Below are positions 50,591-60,399 of a DNA stretch of 64,000 nt, piece by piece (position 1 is the first letter of the stretch; every line of letters begins with the position of its first letter). The notes under the pieces were generated by a model. That model did no database searches. It had not been told where the DNA came from and worked only from the letters and a program-made list of their open reading frames with translations. Origin of the DNA: JAXGXJ01 sp050943595 (GTDB lineage: Bacteria > Actinomycetota > Thermoleophilia > RBG-16-64-13); the NCBI GenBank assembly GCA_050943595.1, contig JBMNPM010000002.1:1-64000 (forward strand), read 5' to 3'. A program made the position numbers and the translations under genes.

Positions 50591-51931
50591 CTACCGGGTC
50601 GGAGATGGACGGTGTTTGGCGACAAAGGCACGAAGCACCTCGGAAAGAGTCGGCTCCCCCGTCTCCACGATATCGTAGGATACCTGCACCACAGGCTTGT
50701 CCACCCGAATCAAATCAACCAACGAAGAGGGTGTCGCACTAACCACCACGTCGGCGGGCACGGCTCCGATCGTCGCTTCCAGGTCGCGCAGTTGCTCCGG
50801 ATAATAACCCAGAGCCGGCACTATCGGTCCCAAGTGAGGAAAGGCGTGATAAGCCTCTGCCAACCGTCCCTGCGCGTAGGTCCGAGGGTCAATGATCTCC
50901 TGTGCGCCGTACATGGTGGCCGCCCGCACACCCGCTCCGGTCGCCATGCCTCCGTGAGTGAGTGTAGGGCCGTCCTCCACGACCAGCACCCGCTTCCCTC
51001 GTATTCGCTCCGGGTCCTCCACTGCGACGGGCGAGGCGGTCTTCACCACTAGCGCTTTGGGGTTCAGTTTACGCACGTTCTCTTCCACAACGAGGACGTT
51101 CTCGGCCGGAGCGCTGTCGACCTTGTTGATAACCACCACATCGGCACGACGCACGTTGACCTCGCCCGGATGATAGGCCGCCTCATGTCCGGGGCGGAAG
51201 GGATCAACCACCACTATCTCCAGGTCGGTACGCAAGAAGGAGAAATCGTTGTTGCCCCCGTCCCAGATGAGAAGAGACGCCTCCTTCTCTGCCTCAGCCA
51301 CGATGGCCGCGTAATCCACCCCGGCCCACACCACTAGACCCTTGCGGATATGTGGCTCGTACTCTTCGCGCTCCTCGATGGTGGCCTGATGTCGCACGAG
51401 ATCGGCCGACGAGGCGAAACGCTGCACCCTCTGCGCCCCCAGGTCCCCATACGGCATAGGATGACGGATCACCCCCGGCGTCACCCCCTCCGAGAGGAGG
51501 GTGTCGGCTACGAAACGTGAGACCGGACTCTTGCCTGCCCCCGTACGCGCAGCCAGTACCGCTATCACGGGAACCGAGCAGGACACCGTGGTAGCATTGA
51601 CGCCGAGCAAGGAGAAACCTGCCCCCGCGGCCAAGGCCCGCGAGGCCTGGTGCATCACGAACTCATGGGAGACATCGCTGTAAGCGAAGACCACCTCGTC
51701 GACGTCCTCCTCACGGATGAGCGCCTCGAGACTCTCCTCGGGAAGCACCGGAATACCATCTGGGTAGTGGGCGCCGGCCAGCGAAGGTGGGTAGCGACGG
51801 TCATCGATGCCCGGTATCTGTGTGGCGGTGAAGGCCACCACCTTAACGGTAGGATCGTCCCGATACACCATGTTGAAGTCATGGAAGTCACGTCCGGCCG
51901 CACCCATGATCACCACGCGCTTCTGTTTCAC
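50591..51931 (-). CDS. Cyclic 2,3-diphosphoglycerate synthetase-like P-loop protein
   Basis: The best start is GTG 51931 (VKQKRVVIMGAAGRDFHDFN), with AGGAGG nine bases upstream. Longer frames would run into the RNase P RNA gene. 447 residues: an N-terminal Rossmann-like domain (RRYPPSLAGAHYPDGIPV), then a P-loop region AARTGAGKSPVSRFVADTL and GTPase-like WDGGNNDFSF, INKVDSA. This is the family that includes archaeal cyclic-2,3-diphosphoglycerate synthetase; most bacterial members have no tested function. The lower glycolysis operon, which handles related phosphoglycerates, is 7 kb away. Confidence 0.85.
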   Translation of the reverse strand: MKQKRVVIMGAAGRDFHDFNMVYRDDPTVKVVAFTATQIPGIDDRRYPPSLAGAHYPDGIPVLPEESLEALIREEDVDEVVFAYSDVSHEFVMHQASRALAAGAGFSLLGVNATTVSCSVPVIAVLAARTGAGKSPVSRFVADTLLSEGVTPGVIRHPMPYGDLGAQRVQRFASSADLVRHQATIEEREEYEPHIRKGLVVWAGVDYAAIVAEAEKEASLLIWDGGNNDFSFLRTDLEIVVVDPFRPGHEAAYHPGEVNVRRADVVVINKVDSAPAENVLVVEENVRKLNPKALVVKTASPVAVEDPERIRGKRVLVVEDGPTLTHGGMATGAGVRAATMYGAQEIIDPRTYAQGRLAEAYHAFPHLGPIVPALGYYPEQLRDLEATIGAVPADVVVSATPSSLVDLIRVDKPVVQVSYDIVETGEPTLSEVLRAFVAKHRPSPTR

Positions 51932-52043
51932 TGTTGTCTTCCTCCTCGCCTCGGACATCGTCCTTATGCCGGTCTCGGGCCCACAGGTTATCCCATCGAC
52001 AATGGCCGAGGCCCCCTTCTTCTTGGAAAAGGGCCTCGGCGAC

Positions 52044-52404
52044 AGCAGCTCTGTAAGCCGGATTCTGTCTGGGGTAGCCATCTATCTTAGGCCTGCCGTT
52101 GCCGACAGGCTCATGCGACCAACCCGGAGGCTTCGGGCGAGCAGCCCTCGAACGCCTCCCTATTCGGCCTTGCACCGGGTGGGGCTTGCCTGGCCGCTGT
52201 GTCACCACAGCGCCGGTGCGCTCTTACCGCACCATTTCACCTTTGCAACCGTCCGCCGGCGTGCCGGCGGACGGCGTGCTGTGTCATTTCTGTGGCGCTT
52301 TCCCTAGGGTTTCCCCCGCTGGACGTTATCCAGCACCCTGCTCTGCGGTGTCCGGACTTTCCTCAAAGGCGCGCAAAGCGGGCCTCTGCGGCTACCCGAG
52401 CTGC
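52044..52404 (-). ncRNA. rnpB: RNase P RNA (bacterial type A)
   Basis: On the minus strand the RNA begins GCAGCTCGGGTAGCCGC, with GAGGAAAGTCCGGACACC (the P4 5' strand region) near the start. It ends with ACAGAATCCGGCTTACAGA followed by GAGCTGC, which pairs with the 5' end to close P1. A long GC-rich hairpin GTCCGCCGGC/GCCGGCGGAC is seen in the middle. About 361 bases. The molecule is the catalytic RNA that matures tRNA 5' ends. Confidence 0.95.
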
Positions 52405-52536
52405 ATGCGAAGTATATCAGTGGAGATCTCGAACCTACTTTAAATAACCGAGCGATACTCTCATCCACCGCTGCAGCCCATACGACCATGCGGGCCGCCT
52501 ATTCCGCGGACAAAGTCGCCGTTCGACACCCCACCG

Positions 52537-52668
52537 GCAGGCTGCTGAACTATGACACTTAGCCGCCGGACACTCAGCCGCCGGAACGTGATCAGCACAC
52601 GCGACCGATGACGTAGTATCGTGCTGCTCAGTGTGCTCCGGCGACCGGGACTTCGTTTTTTAGCAACC
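52537..52668 (+). repeat. Dispersed palindromic repeat, copy 3 (short form)
   Basis: Same ends and core as copy 1 (GCAGGCTGCTGAAC ... GATGACGTAGTATCGTGCTG ... TTAGCAACC). It has an internal 15-base duplication, CACTTAGCCGCCGGA-CACTCAGCCGCCGGA (52556-52585), not present in the other copies. It lies between rnpB and oppF, in the same orientation as the other copies. Confidence 0.85.
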
Positions 52669-52696
52669 TGATAGGTGAGGCCCCAGCGCCGCTACC

Positions 52697-53701
52697 TCAG
52701 ACCCCAGCCGTCGGGATGGGGAACGCGCGGGCAAAGTGGCAGGCGGCCTGGTGACCGGGGGCTACCTGTTGTAAAGAGGGTTCCTGCACTTTGCAGGTGG
52801 GAAAACGGGCGATAGGGCACCGGGTGTGAAAACGGCACCCGGTGGGCGGATCGACGGAACTAGGCATATCGCCATGAAGGACGATACGACGCCGCTGCCT
52901 TTGCTTGTCCGGGTCGGGCAGAGGCACCGCAGAGAGGAGCGACTGTGTATAGGGATGATACGGTGCCCTGCAGACCTCACGCCACGCTCCCGACTCCACC
53001 ACGCTGCCCAGGTACATCACCGCTACCCGGTCACAGACGTGACGAACCACGGCCAAATCGTGGGTGATGAAAAGATAGGTCAGACCATATCGTTGTTGGA
53101 GCTCCTCCAGCAGGTTGATGATCTGAGCTTGAACAGACACATCCAGCGCCGAAACCGGCTCGTCGCAGATGATCATCTTGGGTCGCAGCATAAGCGCCCG
53201 CGCGATACCCACCCGCTGCCTCTGCCCCGCCGAGAACTCATGCGGGTAGCGATGAATGTGCTCGGGGCTGAGACCCACGGTCTGTAGCATCTCTTTGCAA
53301 CGGTCCCGGCGTTCCCTACGTGTGCCGATACCGTGGATCGCCAGAGGCTCTGACACGATCTCGCCAAAGGTCATACGCGGGTTCAGGGAGGCATCTGGAT
53401 CCTGGAAGATGAACTGCACATCGCGACGATAGGCTTTCAACCGCTTACCACAGAGGGCACGGACATCGGTCTCCTCAAAGTAGATGCTTCCAGACGTCGC
53501 TTCGAGAAGCCTGTTGAGACAGCGCCCCGTAGTCGACTTCCCGCAGCCGGATTCACCCACCAAGCCGAACGTCTCGCCCTGATCCACCGTGAAACACACA
53601 TCTTCCACGGCCCTGACCGTCTTACCCCATCGGGGAAGAAGCACGCCCCATCCCAAGTGGAAGTGTTTTGTAAGACCATCGACCCGCAGTAGGGTGGCCA
53701 T
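52697..53701 (-). CDS. oppF: Oligopeptide ABC transporter ATP-binding protein OppF
   Basis: The ATG at 53701 overlaps the oppD stop (TGATG). 334 residues: Walker A GESGCGKSTTGR, Q-loop FQDPDASLNPR, signature SAGQRQRVGIARAL, Walker B MIICDEP, H-loop LFITHDL. The C-terminal peptide-transporter extension has four Cys (GCRFHTRCPIARFPTC...AACHF), which in some relatives bind an Fe-S cluster. Energises peptide uptake with OppD. Confidence 0.94.
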   Translation of the reverse strand: MATLLRVDGLTKHFHLGWGVLLPRWGKTVRAVEDVCFTVDQGETFGLVGESGCGKSTTGRCLNRLLEATSGSIYFEETDVRALCGKRLKAYRRDVQFIFQDPDASLNPRMTFGEIVSEPLAIHGIGTRRERRDRCKEMLQTVGLSPEHIHRYPHEFSAGQRQRVGIARALMLRPKMIICDEPVSALDVSVQAQIINLLEELQQRYGLTYLFITHDLAVVRHVCDRVAVMYLGSVVESGAWREVCRAPYHPYTQSLLSAVPLPDPDKQRQRRRIVLHGDMPSSVDPPTGCRFHTRCPIARFPTCKVQEPSLQQVAPGHQAACHFARAFPIPTAGV

Positions 53702-54717
53702 CAGCGATCCCCCACCAGGCCATCGGGGCAACGGGCCATGAACTCACCGTCGTCCGAAAAGTGACATGCCGAGAAGTGGCCATGGTGAACCTCTGACAAG
53801 TCCGCCTTCTCCAGCCAGCACAGATCCTGTGCATACGCGCAACGAGGACAAAAGGGGCACCCATTAGAGAGGTCGATGAGGCTCGGTGGCTGCCCCTTGA
53901 TAGGAGAGAGCTTCCTTTTCTCGTCCACGTCATAGCGAGGCAGGCTCGCAAGCAGCCCCCAGGTATAGGGGTGTAGAGGCCGGTAGAAGATCTCGCGGAC
54001 GGGGCCGGACTCGACCACTCGACCCGCGTACATGACGATCACCTGGTCGGCCGTACCCGCCGCCACACCCAGGTCGTGAGTGATCATGATAATTGACGAT
54101 TCGGTACACGCCTGCATATCCCGCATGAGATCCAGGATCTGTGCTTGGATGGTGACGTCGAGCGCGGTTGTCGGTTCATCGGCTATGAGGATGTCGGGAC
54201 CGCAGGCAAGAGCCATAGCTATCACGGCTCTCTGACGCATACCTCCGGAGAACTGATGTGGGTAATCACGAGCACGCTCCTTGGCCCGAGGTATCCCCAC
54301 GCGATCTAGGAGTTCCACCGCCGCACTCCAGGCCCCCCTGCGGCTCATCTTAGTGTGTAGGCGCAGCGGCTCGGCGATCTGCCTGCCGATGCGATGTACG
54401 GGATTGAGTGAAGTCATAGGGTCCTGAAAGATCATGGCGATACGATTGCCGCGCAGTCGGAGCCCATCCCGCGAGGTCATAGCCAGAATGCTCTCGCCCT
54501 TGAACCGGATGTCGCCGCCAACGATTCTGGCCGGCGGTTCTGGAAGCAAACGCATGATCGAAAGGGCGGTAACGGACTTCCCAGAGCCCGATTCGCCCAC
54601 CACACCCAGCGTCATACCGGCGTCGAGAATGAAAGTGACCCCGTCTACCGCCTTAACAACTCCGTCCTTGGTAAAGAAGTGCACGCGTAGATCATCGACT
54701 TCCAGAAGTGCCGGCAA
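53701..54717 (-). CDS. oppD: Oligopeptide ABC transporter ATP-binding protein OppD
   Basis: The start is TTG 54717, with AAGGAG five bases upstream overlapping the oppC stop; the frame open to 54825 lies inside oppC. 338 residues: Walker A GESGSGKSVTAL, FQDPMTSLNP, signature FSGGMRQRAVIAMAL, Walker B ILIADEP, MITHDL, and the C-terminal Cys set (NGCPFCPRCAYAQDLCW...SACHF). Confidence 0.94.
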   Translation of the reverse strand: MPALLEVDDLRVHFFTKDGVVKAVDGVTFILDAGMTLGVVGESGSGKSVTALSIMRLLPEPPARIVGGDIRFKGESILAMTSRDGLRLRGNRIAMIFQDPMTSLNPVHRIGRQIAEPLRLHTKMSRRGAWSAAVELLDRVGIPRAKERARDYPHQFSGGMRQRAVIAMALACGPDILIADEPTTALDVTIQAQILDLMRDMQACTESSIIMITHDLGVAAGTADQVIVMYAGRVVESGPVREIFYRPLHPYTWGLLASLPRYDVDEKRKLSPIKGQPPSLIDLSNGCPFCPRCAYAQDLCWLEKADLSEVHHGHFSACHFSDDGEFMARCPDGLVGDR

Positions 54718-54719
54718 CG

Positions 54720-55610
54720 TTACTCCTTGAGTCGTACGTCCAGGGCATCGCGTAAGCCGTCCCCCAGTAAGACAAAAGCCAACACCGTGGTCAGGATGGC
54801 TGCACCTGGATAGATCATCAACCACGGGGCTGAGAACATGAATGCACGCGCTTCGCCAAGCATGTTGCCCCAGGATGGGGTGGGAAGTTGCACGCCCATG
54901 CCCAAAAAACTCAGGGCGGCCTCGGCGAGAATAGCGCCTCCGATGCTCATCGTCGCATAGACGATGATGGGTGCCACCGCGTTAGGCATGATGTGACGCA
55001 CCAGGATCCGTCTGACTGGAGCACCCATAGCCCGCGCCGCGTCCACGTACTCCATCTCTTTTACCGAGAGGATGGAGCTACGAAATACGCGTGCCATGCC
55101 GGGCCAGCCCACGATGCCGATAGCAACAAACACATTCTGCACCCCATGCCCAAGTAACGCCAGCAACATGATTGCGAAGAGGATGTATGGAAAGGCGAAG
55201 AAGATGTCGGCGATCCGCATGATGACCGCATCCCACCAGCCGCCGTAGTAGGCGGCGATAGCTCCGGCCACAAGTCCGACGGCCACCATGATGGCAACGG
55301 CAACAACGCCCACCATGAGCGATACCCGGGCGCCGTAGATGACCCTCGAGGCGATGTCTCTGCCCATCTGATCGGTCCCGAACGGATGAGCGGCGGAGGG
55401 CGATTGGAGCGACCGCTCCGCGGCGGTTGTGGTATCGATGTCGATCGGGTCTCCGAGATAGTGGGGAACCCAGAGATCCGCACTTACGGTGACGATGATG
55501 ACCATGGCGATCCACGCCAACGCTCCTAAAGCCAACCTGTTCTTGCGTAACCTGCACCAGGCATCGGCACGCAGTGTGCGCCCCTTGCCCTCCGCCCGCC
55601 TGATACCCAT
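54720..55610 (-). CDS. oppC: Oligopeptide ABC transporter permease OppC
   Basis: The likely start is the ATG at 55610 (GGGG six bases upstream, just after the oppB stop); an ATG at 55616 is also possible. About 296 residues with one N-terminal helix, an external loop containing HPFGTDQMGRDIASRVIYGARVSL, and five core helices. The EAA loop is EYVDAARAMGAPVRRILVRHIMPN. It forms the channel with OppB. Confidence 0.93.
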   Translation of the reverse strand: MGIRRAEGKGRTLRADAWCRLRKNRLALGALAWIAMVIIVTVSADLWVPHYLGDPIDIDTTTAAERSLQSPSAAHPFGTDQMGRDIASRVIYGARVSLMVGVVAVAIMVAVGLVAGAIAAYYGGWWDAVIMRIADIFFAFPYILFAIMLLALLGHGVQNVFVAIGIVGWPGMARVFRSSILSVKEMEYVDAARAMGAPVRRILVRHIMPNAVAPIIVYATMSIGGAILAEAALSFLGMGVQLPTPSWGNMLGEARAFMFSAPWLMIYPGAAILTTVLAFVLLGDGLRDALDVRLKE

Positions 55611-55620
55611 TCCCATCCCC

Positions 55621-56598
55621 TTACCGCGCCACCCGCCCATAGCGGATACGAGGGTCGAGAAACGCGTAGCTGATATCCACGAGCAGATTGATCACCATGA
55701 CTATAACCACAATGATGAGCACTCCACCTGTGACGATGGGCCAATCACGTAGATTGATGGCTTTGTACATGGCAAGTCCCACGCCCGGCCAGTTGAACAC
55801 GGTCTCCGTGAGAATGGTCCCTCCCACCATGGCACCCAGGTCCAGTCCAAGGAATGTGATCACCGGTATCATGGCGTTCTTTAAGGCATGCCGGCGGATG
55901 ATTTGCCCAAGAGCAAGACCCTTTGCAGCCGCCGTGCGTATATAGTCCTGCCTCATGACCTCCAGAAGCTGGCTGCGGGTTATACGTGCGGCATACGCAG
56001 TCGACACCGAAGCCAGAGTGAGGGCAGGCAGGATGAAATACACCCAGCCGGAGAACCCGGTTCCAAAAATGCCGGACACGGGCAGATAGGGCAGGCCCCA
56101 TTCCTTGAACTTAACGCCGAACATGAGCTGCAGCAACATACCCAACCAGAAAACAGGAAGCGATACCAGAATCGATGTGCTGAGGGTCACCAGCATGTCC
56201 CAGAACGAGAAGCGCTTCACCGCCGACAGAATGCCCGCTCCAAGCCCCAACAACGCCTCTATACAGATCGCCGCGGCGGCCAGCTTGAGAGTGTTGGGGA
56301 ACTTCTCCATAAGAATGGTCTCCACCGGCCGCTTGAGTTGATACGACTCGCCGAGATCTCCCCGGAGCAATCCGCTCATGTAACGGTAGTACTGGACGTA
56401 GATCGGCTTGTCCAAGTCGTACTTTGCAGTCACCGCCGCCCGTATCTCCGGGGTGATGGCACGTTCACCCGCGAGCATCCGCACGGGATCACCGGGAACG
56501 AGGACCGGTGACCTCAGCAGGAACAAGAGGATGGTGACACCAATAAAGACAGGCACTATCTGGAGGACCCTGCGGACGACATACGTCAGCATGACCAC
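55621..56598 (-). CDS. oppB: Oligopeptide ABC transporter permease OppB
   Basis: 325 residues, six helices. N-terminal YVVRRVLQIVPVFIGVTILLF, PGDP, ITPEIRAAVTAKYDLDKPI, and the EAA loop DYIRTAAAKGLALGQIIRRHALKN. The start may be the GTG at 56598 or the ATG two codons later; neither has a strong ribosome site. It follows oppA by 62 bases. Confidence 0.93.
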   Translation of the reverse strand: MVMLTYVVRRVLQIVPVFIGVTILLFLLRSPVLVPGDPVRMLAGERAITPEIRAAVTAKYDLDKPIYVQYYRYMSGLLRGDLGESYQLKRPVETILMEKFPNTLKLAAAAICIEALLGLGAGILSAVKRFSFWDMLVTLSTSILVSLPVFWLGMLLQLMFGVKFKEWGLPYLPVSGIFGTGFSGWVYFILPALTLASVSTAYAARITRSQLLEVMRQDYIRTAAAKGLALGQIIRRHALKNAMIPVITFLGLDLGAMVGGTILTETVFNWPGVGLAMYKAINLRDWPIVTGGVLIIVVIVMVINLLVDISYAFLDPRIRYGRVAR

Positions 56599-56660
56599 AC
56601 GCGCCCCAGATTGCTCCCCAGCGAGAAAACGATAGGATGCCCCGGCAGGCTACGACCTGA

Positions 56661-58340
56661 CTATTCTGAGATCCAACAATCGACGAAGTTCAAGTAGCCG
56701 ATAGGACTGTAGACCAAGTCATGCACCCGGTCCGAAGCCACCCGTTGATGTGCGTAGGTACATATGGCTATCTCAGGTTGATCGTCACCAATGAGCTTCA
56801 CCACAGCCTGCATGGCCTTGGTGCGCTCAGCCTCATCCGGGATCTGCCGGGCCGCAAGGATGGCCTTATCGACCGCCGGGTTATTGTACTTCGAGAAGTT
56901 CTGGCCCGCAGTACTGAAGAACAAAGGATAGATCACGTTATCGATGGTGGGATAGTCGACCTGCCAGCCACTCCGCCCGATCTGGTACGTGCCCTTTTCT
57001 ACCTTGTCCCAATACGTCGGTGCGTCGCTGATCTCGAACTCGGATCGAATACCGACGGCCTTGAGATCGGCCTGGATCATCTGCATAGCCTGCTCATGGC
57101 CGGCTCCTGAGTTGAAACCAAGCCTCAGTGTAGGCAGCCCTTGACCGTTCGGATAGCCGGCTTTTGCCAGCATCTCTTTTGCGGCAGCCGGATCGTAGTG
57201 GTTGTATTGCCATGCGTTCGCTTCATGCCCGGGCAGACCGGAAGGGATGATGCTGGTAGCAGGTTTGCGCAGACCTTCAAAGGCAACATCACAGACGGCC
57301 TGGCGGTTGATCGCCAGCGAGACGGCGCGTCGCAGATCGGCATTCTTGAACACCGCATCCTCGTTGTTCATGATTACTTCATAGACCCCCAACTCCTGTC
57401 CATTCTGAACCTGCTTTCCAGGGTTGGCAGTCACACCGTCATCACTCGCTCCATACTGCGCCAAGGTGCTCTTGTACTGACCAGTGGGAATCTGCGTCCA
57501 ATCCAGGGTACCCGCTTTGAAATCGAGAAAGGCGGTATTCGGATCCGAGTAAATCAAGAAGTCGATGCCGTCGATGTGGGGCTTAGTGCCGGCATAGCCA
57601 TCGAACTTCACCACCTTGATGCGGTGCCCCGCCTTCCACGGCTCAGCCATTTTGAAGGGCCCATTGCCGACAGGCATCGACTTGAAGGCTTCAGGGTCCT
57701 TTTCCACCTCTTCCTTGGGCACCGGAGCGGTGTCGGGGAAGCCGACGACATACGGGAACTCAGCGAATGGGTACGCCATGGTGACTTCCAGTGTATAGTC
57801 GTCGAGCACCTTCACACCGGACAGCGTCGTGGCGGGGTCCGTCCCGTCCTGCATCGCATCGAAGCCCTTCACCATACTAAGCAGCGAACTGTACATCGAC
57901 CCGTTTACCGGATTCGAGAGCCGTTCCCACTGGTACTTGAAGTCCGCAGCCACCACCTCACGACCATTATGGAATCTTGTACCCTTCTTCAGATGGAAAG
58001 TGAAGACGGTCGCATCGGCGTTCACATCCCATGATTCGGCGACGCACGGCTCAACGACGGAGGTCTTGTAGTCGAATCGCGTGAGCCCCTCAAAGAGTGC
58101 CTGGACGACTTGTAGGCCCTCCGATTCGAACGCAAACAGTGGATCGATAAAGGACACCTCGGCGATACACACGCTCAACGTCCCGCCCGGGACCGGTTGC
58201 TCGGCGGCGCTCGTCTCGGCAGACCTTCCGCCCGCGTTGGTCGCCTCTTTCCCCCCGCCCCCACATCCTGCGACCGTCAGAAACGCACCCGTGAGCGCAA
58301 GCACGAGGATCACATGCAACCACCTATTCTTACGTAGCAT
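56661..58340 (-). CDS. oppA: Oligopeptide-binding lipoprotein OppA
   Basis: 559 residues. A lipoprotein signal peptide ends in TVAGC, with the lipid-bearing Cys at 26, then a Gly/Ser/Thr-rich linker. The family 5 binding fold shows LSVCIAEVSFIDPLFAFESE, the signature AESWDVNADATVFTFHLKKG...RFHNGREVVAADFKYQWER and later DVAFEGLRKPATSIIPSGLPG. It is anchored outside the membrane and delivers peptides to OppB/OppC. It is the first gene of the five-gene operon. Confidence 0.95.
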   Translation of the reverse strand: MLRKNRWLHVILVLALTGAFLTVAGCGGGGKEATNAGGRSAETSAAEQPVPGGTLSVCIAEVSFIDPLFAFESEGLQVVQALFEGLTRFDYKTSVVEPCVAESWDVNADATVFTFHLKKGTRFHNGREVVAADFKYQWERLSNPVNGSMYSSLLSMVKGFDAMQDGTDPATTLSGVKVLDDYTLEVTMAYPFAEFPYVVGFPDTAPVPKEEVEKDPEAFKSMPVGNGPFKMAEPWKAGHRIKVVKFDGYAGTKPHIDGIDFLIYSDPNTAFLDFKAGTLDWTQIPTGQYKSTLAQYGASDDGVTANPGKQVQNGQELGVYEVIMNNEDAVFKNADLRRAVSLAINRQAVCDVAFEGLRKPATSIIPSGLPGHEANAWQYNHYDPAAAKEMLAKAGYPNGQGLPTLRLGFNSGAGHEQAMQMIQADLKAVGIRSEFEISDAPTYWDKVEKGTYQIGRSGWQVDYPTIDNVIYPLFFSTAGQNFSKYNNPAVDKAILAARQIPDEAERTKAMQAVVKLIGDDQPEIAICTYAHQRVASDRVHDLVYSPIGYLNFVDCWISE

Positions 58341-58451
58341 CAGGCCCCCTCCTTGGTTTCACACGACCCCGCGCGACCCCACCATTGCGCACCTCTGAGC
58401 TGCCGCCGGTGCGCTTACCCGCGTCGCGAATTGCGCACTCGGCCACTCTTC

Positions 58452-58670
58452 CTACACGAGATACACCAAGGCAATGGACACAATGAAGAAGAGAACCGCG
58501 CACACCACCGTTATGCGGTCCAGGTTCTTCTGCACCACGCCACTACCGCCAAACGTCCCGCTACCACCAAAGGTAGTCGACAGACCCGTGTCCTTGCCCG
58601 AGTGTAGATAGATCAACACCAGCAAAGCCAAACCCAAGATGGTATCCAACGCCACCAGAACATACGTCAC
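58452..58670 (-). CDS. secG: Preprotein translocase subunit SecG
   Basis: 72 residues, two membrane helices (LVALDTILGLALLVLIYLHS and ITVVCAVLFFIVSIALVYL) joined by the conserved loop GKDTGLSTTFGGSGTFGGSG. The loop contains GTFGGSG-type repetition from an imperfect 18-base duplication. Part of SecYEG. It is the last gene after gpmI, the usual Gram-positive order. Confidence 0.95.
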   Translation of the reverse strand: MTYVLVALDTILGLALLVLIYLHSGKDTGLSTTFGGSGTFGGSGVVQKNLDRITVVCAVLFFIVSIALVYLV

Positions 58671-58687
58671 TTTGCACTACCTCTTCT

Positions 58688-58755
58688 GTGTCTTATCGTG
58701 TCTTACCTATTCTTCTCTACGTTTTCCGTGCATCCGAATTTTCCGTGCATCCGGA
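58688..58755. repeat. Two tandem duplications (10-bp and 17-bp units)
   Basis: GTGTCTTATC-GTGTCTTACC (58688-58707) and TTTTCCGTGCATCCGAA-TTTTCCGTGCATCCGG (58722-58754) lie side by side between secG and gpmI. Confidence 0.8.
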
Positions 58756-58841
58756 GCCGGTAGTCCGAAGCAGCTGCAGAGCAGCACACAATAACATGCG
58801 GTCCCGCGCAGGCGTAACGTAGACCCCATTTTGGAGAACCG

Positions 58842-60395
58842 TCACCCTTTTCCCCCCGGACATAAGGAACGTCCCGTCATCTCGATAGGGGCTTCCAGCC
58901 CTAGGAAAGAGAGAAGGGTCGGTGCGATATCGGAGAGACCGGCACCTTCACGCAATGGCGCCCCGTCCTCCAGGAGCACCAGGGGCACCATTCCGGTAGT
59001 ATGAGCCGTATTGATACAACCGTCAGGACCCAACATAGCCTCAGCGTTGCCGTGATCGGCAGTGACGATGACCCTCACATCCAGTGCCAAGAGCAGGTTG
59101 ACCACCTTCTCCAGACACGTGTCGACATGCTGTACGGCTTCCACCGTGGCCGCTATGTTGCCGGTGTGTCCGACCATATCCGGGTTGGCGAAGTTGAGGA
59201 TTGTCAAGTCGACCGGATCCTTTTTCATCGTCTCAACGAACACGGTCGCCACCTTGTAGGCACTCATCGCCGGACGCTCATCATAGGTAGCCACATCCTG
59301 CGGTGAGGGAACGAGCCTGCGTACCTCCCCGGGAAAAGGCTCCTCCCTCCCCCCATTGAAAAAGAAGGTGACGTGAGCATATTTCTCCGTCTCGGCGATA
59401 CGCAACTGGGAAAGTCCGGCGTTGCTAACCACCTCCCCCAGCACATTGCGAGGCTCCTCCTTGGGAAAGGCCACCGGAAGGCCCAGTTGAGCGTCGTACT
59501 CCGTCATACATGCGAAATCGAGGCCAGGAGGCGGGCCGCCACGGTCAAAGCCGGTGAAATCAGCCTGCGTCAGAGCCGTAGAAAGTTCTCTGGCCCGATC
59601 GGGCCGGAAGTTGAAGAAGATGACGGCGTCACCTGTCACAATACGCGAGTCTTCCCCGGTTCCCACGATGGTGGGTATGATGAATTCATCGGTTTCATCC
59701 CGCGCGTATGACTTCTGGATGGCAGTAGCAGCATCGGGGGCGCGGAGCCCTTCATTGTGCACGAGGGCGTCGTACGCCAGTTTGAGCCTCTCCCAACGCC
59801 GGTCACGATCCATCGCGTAATAGCGACCCGATACCGTAGCCACTTTCCCCACTCCCTCGGCCGCCAAAAAGGTCTCTACCTCCTTTAGGTAGACCGCACC
59901 ACAGGTCGGTGACGTATCGCGGCCGTCGGTGAAGGCGTGAATGAAAACCCGGGTCGCGCCGTGCCGATGGGCCATCTGCACCAGAGCCTTAAGATGCTCC
60001 AGAGACGAATGCACCCCACCCTCAGAGAAGAGACCCATGAGGTGGATGGCTGCACCCCGGCACACAGCCCCATCGATGAGCCGTGTGAGAACCGCATTGC
60101 TGAAGAACGAGCCGTCAGAAACGGCCCTGTTGATCCGCGAGAGGTCCTGATAGATGATGCGACCCGAGCCCATGGTGAGATGGCCCACTTCCGAATTGCC
60201 CATCACGCCGGGCGGCAATCCGACTGCCTCTCCACTCGCCTGCAGCAGCACATGAGGATAACGAGCCCATAAACCGTCCCACACGGGCGTCTTGGCCAAA
60301 GACACGGCATTACCCGGTCCGGGTGGCGCATATCCCCACCCGTCGAGGATGATCAGAGCGGCGCGCCGCCGCTGAGTGATCACGCCCGCCGCCAT
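58842..60395 (-). CDS. gpmI: Cofactor-independent phosphoglycerate mutase
   Basis: The likely start is ATG 60395, just after the tpiA stop; a longer frame overlaps tpiA. 517 residues, typical for the family: ALIILDGWGYAPPGPGNAVS, catalytic Ser in MGNSEVGHLTMGSG, HAFTDGRDTSP, NFRPDRARELS, NFANPDMVGHTGN and VTADHGNAEAM with the two-Mn site residues. It converts 3- to 2-phosphoglycerate. The ribosome site is weak, so coupling to tpiA translation is likely. Confidence 0.95.
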   Translation of the reverse strand: MAAGVITQRRRAALIILDGWGYAPPGPGNAVSLAKTPVWDGLWARYPHVLLQASGEAVGLPPGVMGNSEVGHLTMGSGRIIYQDLSRINRAVSDGSFFSNAVLTRLIDGAVCRGAAIHLMGLFSEGGVHSSLEHLKALVQMAHRHGATRVFIHAFTDGRDTSPTCGAVYLKEVETFLAAEGVGKVATVSGRYYAMDRDRRWERLKLAYDALVHNEGLRAPDAATAIQKSYARDETDEFIIPTIVGTGEDSRIVTGDAVIFFNFRPDRARELSTALTQADFTGFDRGGPPPGLDFACMTEYDAQLGLPVAFPKEEPRNVLGEVVSNAGLSQLRIAETEKYAHVTFFFNGGREEPFPGEVRRLVPSPQDVATYDERPAMSAYKVATVFVETMKKDPVDLTILNFANPDMVGHTGNIAATVEAVQHVDTCLEKVVNLLLALDVRVIVTADHGNAEAMLGPDGCINTAHTTGMVPLVLLEDGAPLREGAGLSDIAPTLLSFLGLEAPIEMTGRSLCPGGKG

Positions 60396-60399
60396 CCGT

